Assembly: GCA_003135495.1 (NCBI GenBank)
Contig: PLBX01000121.1
Span: forward strand, 592-16,651
Source: Acidobacteriaceae bacterium
GTDB lineage: Bacteria > Acidobacteriota > Terriglobia > Terriglobales > Acidobacteriaceae
DNA: 16,060 bases
Direction of reading: 5' to 3'
Shown: positions 15,924 through 16,060 of the stretch, one piece after another
Layout of the letters: every line of letters starts with the position of its first letter
Numbering within the stretch: position 1 is the first letter of the stretch
The notes under the pieces: generated by a model
The model's input: only the letters and a program-made list of their open reading frames with translations
What the model was told of the DNA's origin: nothing
The model's database searches: none
Made by a program: the position numbers and the translations under genes

Positions 15924-15967
15924 TTGGCTCGTCCTTAGTTGGCGCGCACTTTAGCTGGCTCGCTCTT
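15921..15967. repeat. Three imperfect tandem 15-16-base repeats overlapping a stop codon
   Basis: Units start at 15921 (TAGTTGGCTCGTCCT), 15936 (TAGTTGGCGCGCACTT) and 15952 (TAGCTGGCTCGCTCTT). The first TAG is the stop codon of the preceding gene. The repeats lie just upstream of the tRNA promoter. Confidence 0.6.
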
Positions 15968-15998
15968 TGATAAGGCAGAGAGGTGCGCGCAATTGCGA

Positions 15999-16007
15999 TG
16001 CTATAAT
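15999..16007 (+). promoter_or_regulatory. Extended -10 promoter of the tRNA
   Basis: TG-C-TATAAT is a perfect extended -10 element. Start of transcription would fall near 16014, about 25 bases before the tRNA 5' end at 16039. No consensus -35 sits at 17 bases, which the extended -10 can compensate. Confidence 0.65.
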
Positions 16008-16038
16008 CGAAGTTTGTCCCCACCTCGCGATTCGCAGA

Positions 16039-16060
16039 GGGCGCGTAGCTCAATTGGCAG
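16039..16060 (+). tRNA. tRNA gene, first 22 bases only
   Basis: The sequence shows a 7-base acceptor 5' strand GGGCGCG, the invariant T8-A9, the D-stem start GCTC and a D-loop AATTGGCAG containing the GG pair. The anticodon lies beyond the window, so the amino acid cannot be named. The upstream extended -10 supports a transcribed gene. Confidence 0.85.

Noticed and set aside
15967..15972. TTGATA as a -35 for the tRNA promoter
   Set aside because: It is 29 bases from TATAAT, too far for a normal spacer; the extended -10 explains the promoter better.
1..16060. CRISPR array, insertion sequence or prophage
   Set aside because: No regular spaced repeats, no transposase or integrase motifs and no terminal inverted repeats with target duplication were seen.

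Overview
The window looks like chromosomal DNA of an acidobacterium (Acidobacteriota, probably Terriglobia). This is inferred from gene content: a GWxTD-domain secreted protein, large Oar-like TonB-dependent receptors with an N-terminal carboxypeptidase-regulatory (CnaB-type) domain, a DUF885 HExxxGHH metallopeptidase, and a TMTC-like membrane protein with C-terminal TPRs. No marker gene fixes the species. There is no phage, transposase, CRISPR array or obvious genomic island.

Layout. (1) Bases 1-2541, minus strand: the N-terminal 222 residues of a secreted phosphoesterase running off the left edge, preceded by a complete exported DUF885 peptidase that starts at TTG. A nested inverted repeat lies between them. 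(2) 2542-3001: divergent intergenic region with a palindrome enclosing a -10-like box. (3) 3002-4279, plus: a compact penicillin-binding transpeptidase with SxxK, SxN and KTG motifs. (4) About 320 bases of non-coding DNA with a GAGACGC/GCGTCTC palindrome. (5) 4601-6529, plus: a polytopic GT-C/TMTC-like protein with C-terminal TPRs. (6) 6590-7330, minus: a lone MacB/LolD-type ABC ATPase, convergent with gene 5, with a leader that can fold in alternative ways. (7) 7842-11342, plus: a two-gene unit encoding a GWxTD protein and, 30 bases later, a CnaB-domain protein that looks like an outer-membrane barrel. (8) 11557-14952, plus: a full-length Oar-like TonB-dependent receptor closed by a clear rho-independent terminator. 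(9) 15055-15378: a small PilZ protein. (10) 15579-15923: a small protein of unknown function. (11) A 3-fold repeat, an extended -10 promoter and the first 22 bases of a tRNA at the right edge.

Functionally the window is mostly cell envelope: peptidoglycan transpeptidase, periplasmic hydrolases, membrane glycosyltransferase-like protein, ABC ATPase and outer-membrane or secreted proteins, plus a likely c-di-GMP sensor. The part most worth attention is the GWxTD/CnaB-barrel pair followed by the TonB receptor (7842-14952), together with the structured leader of the divergent ABC ATPase. Most individual families are recognisable; the less understood points are the pairing of GWxTD with a plug-less CnaB barrel and several palindromic non-coding elements.
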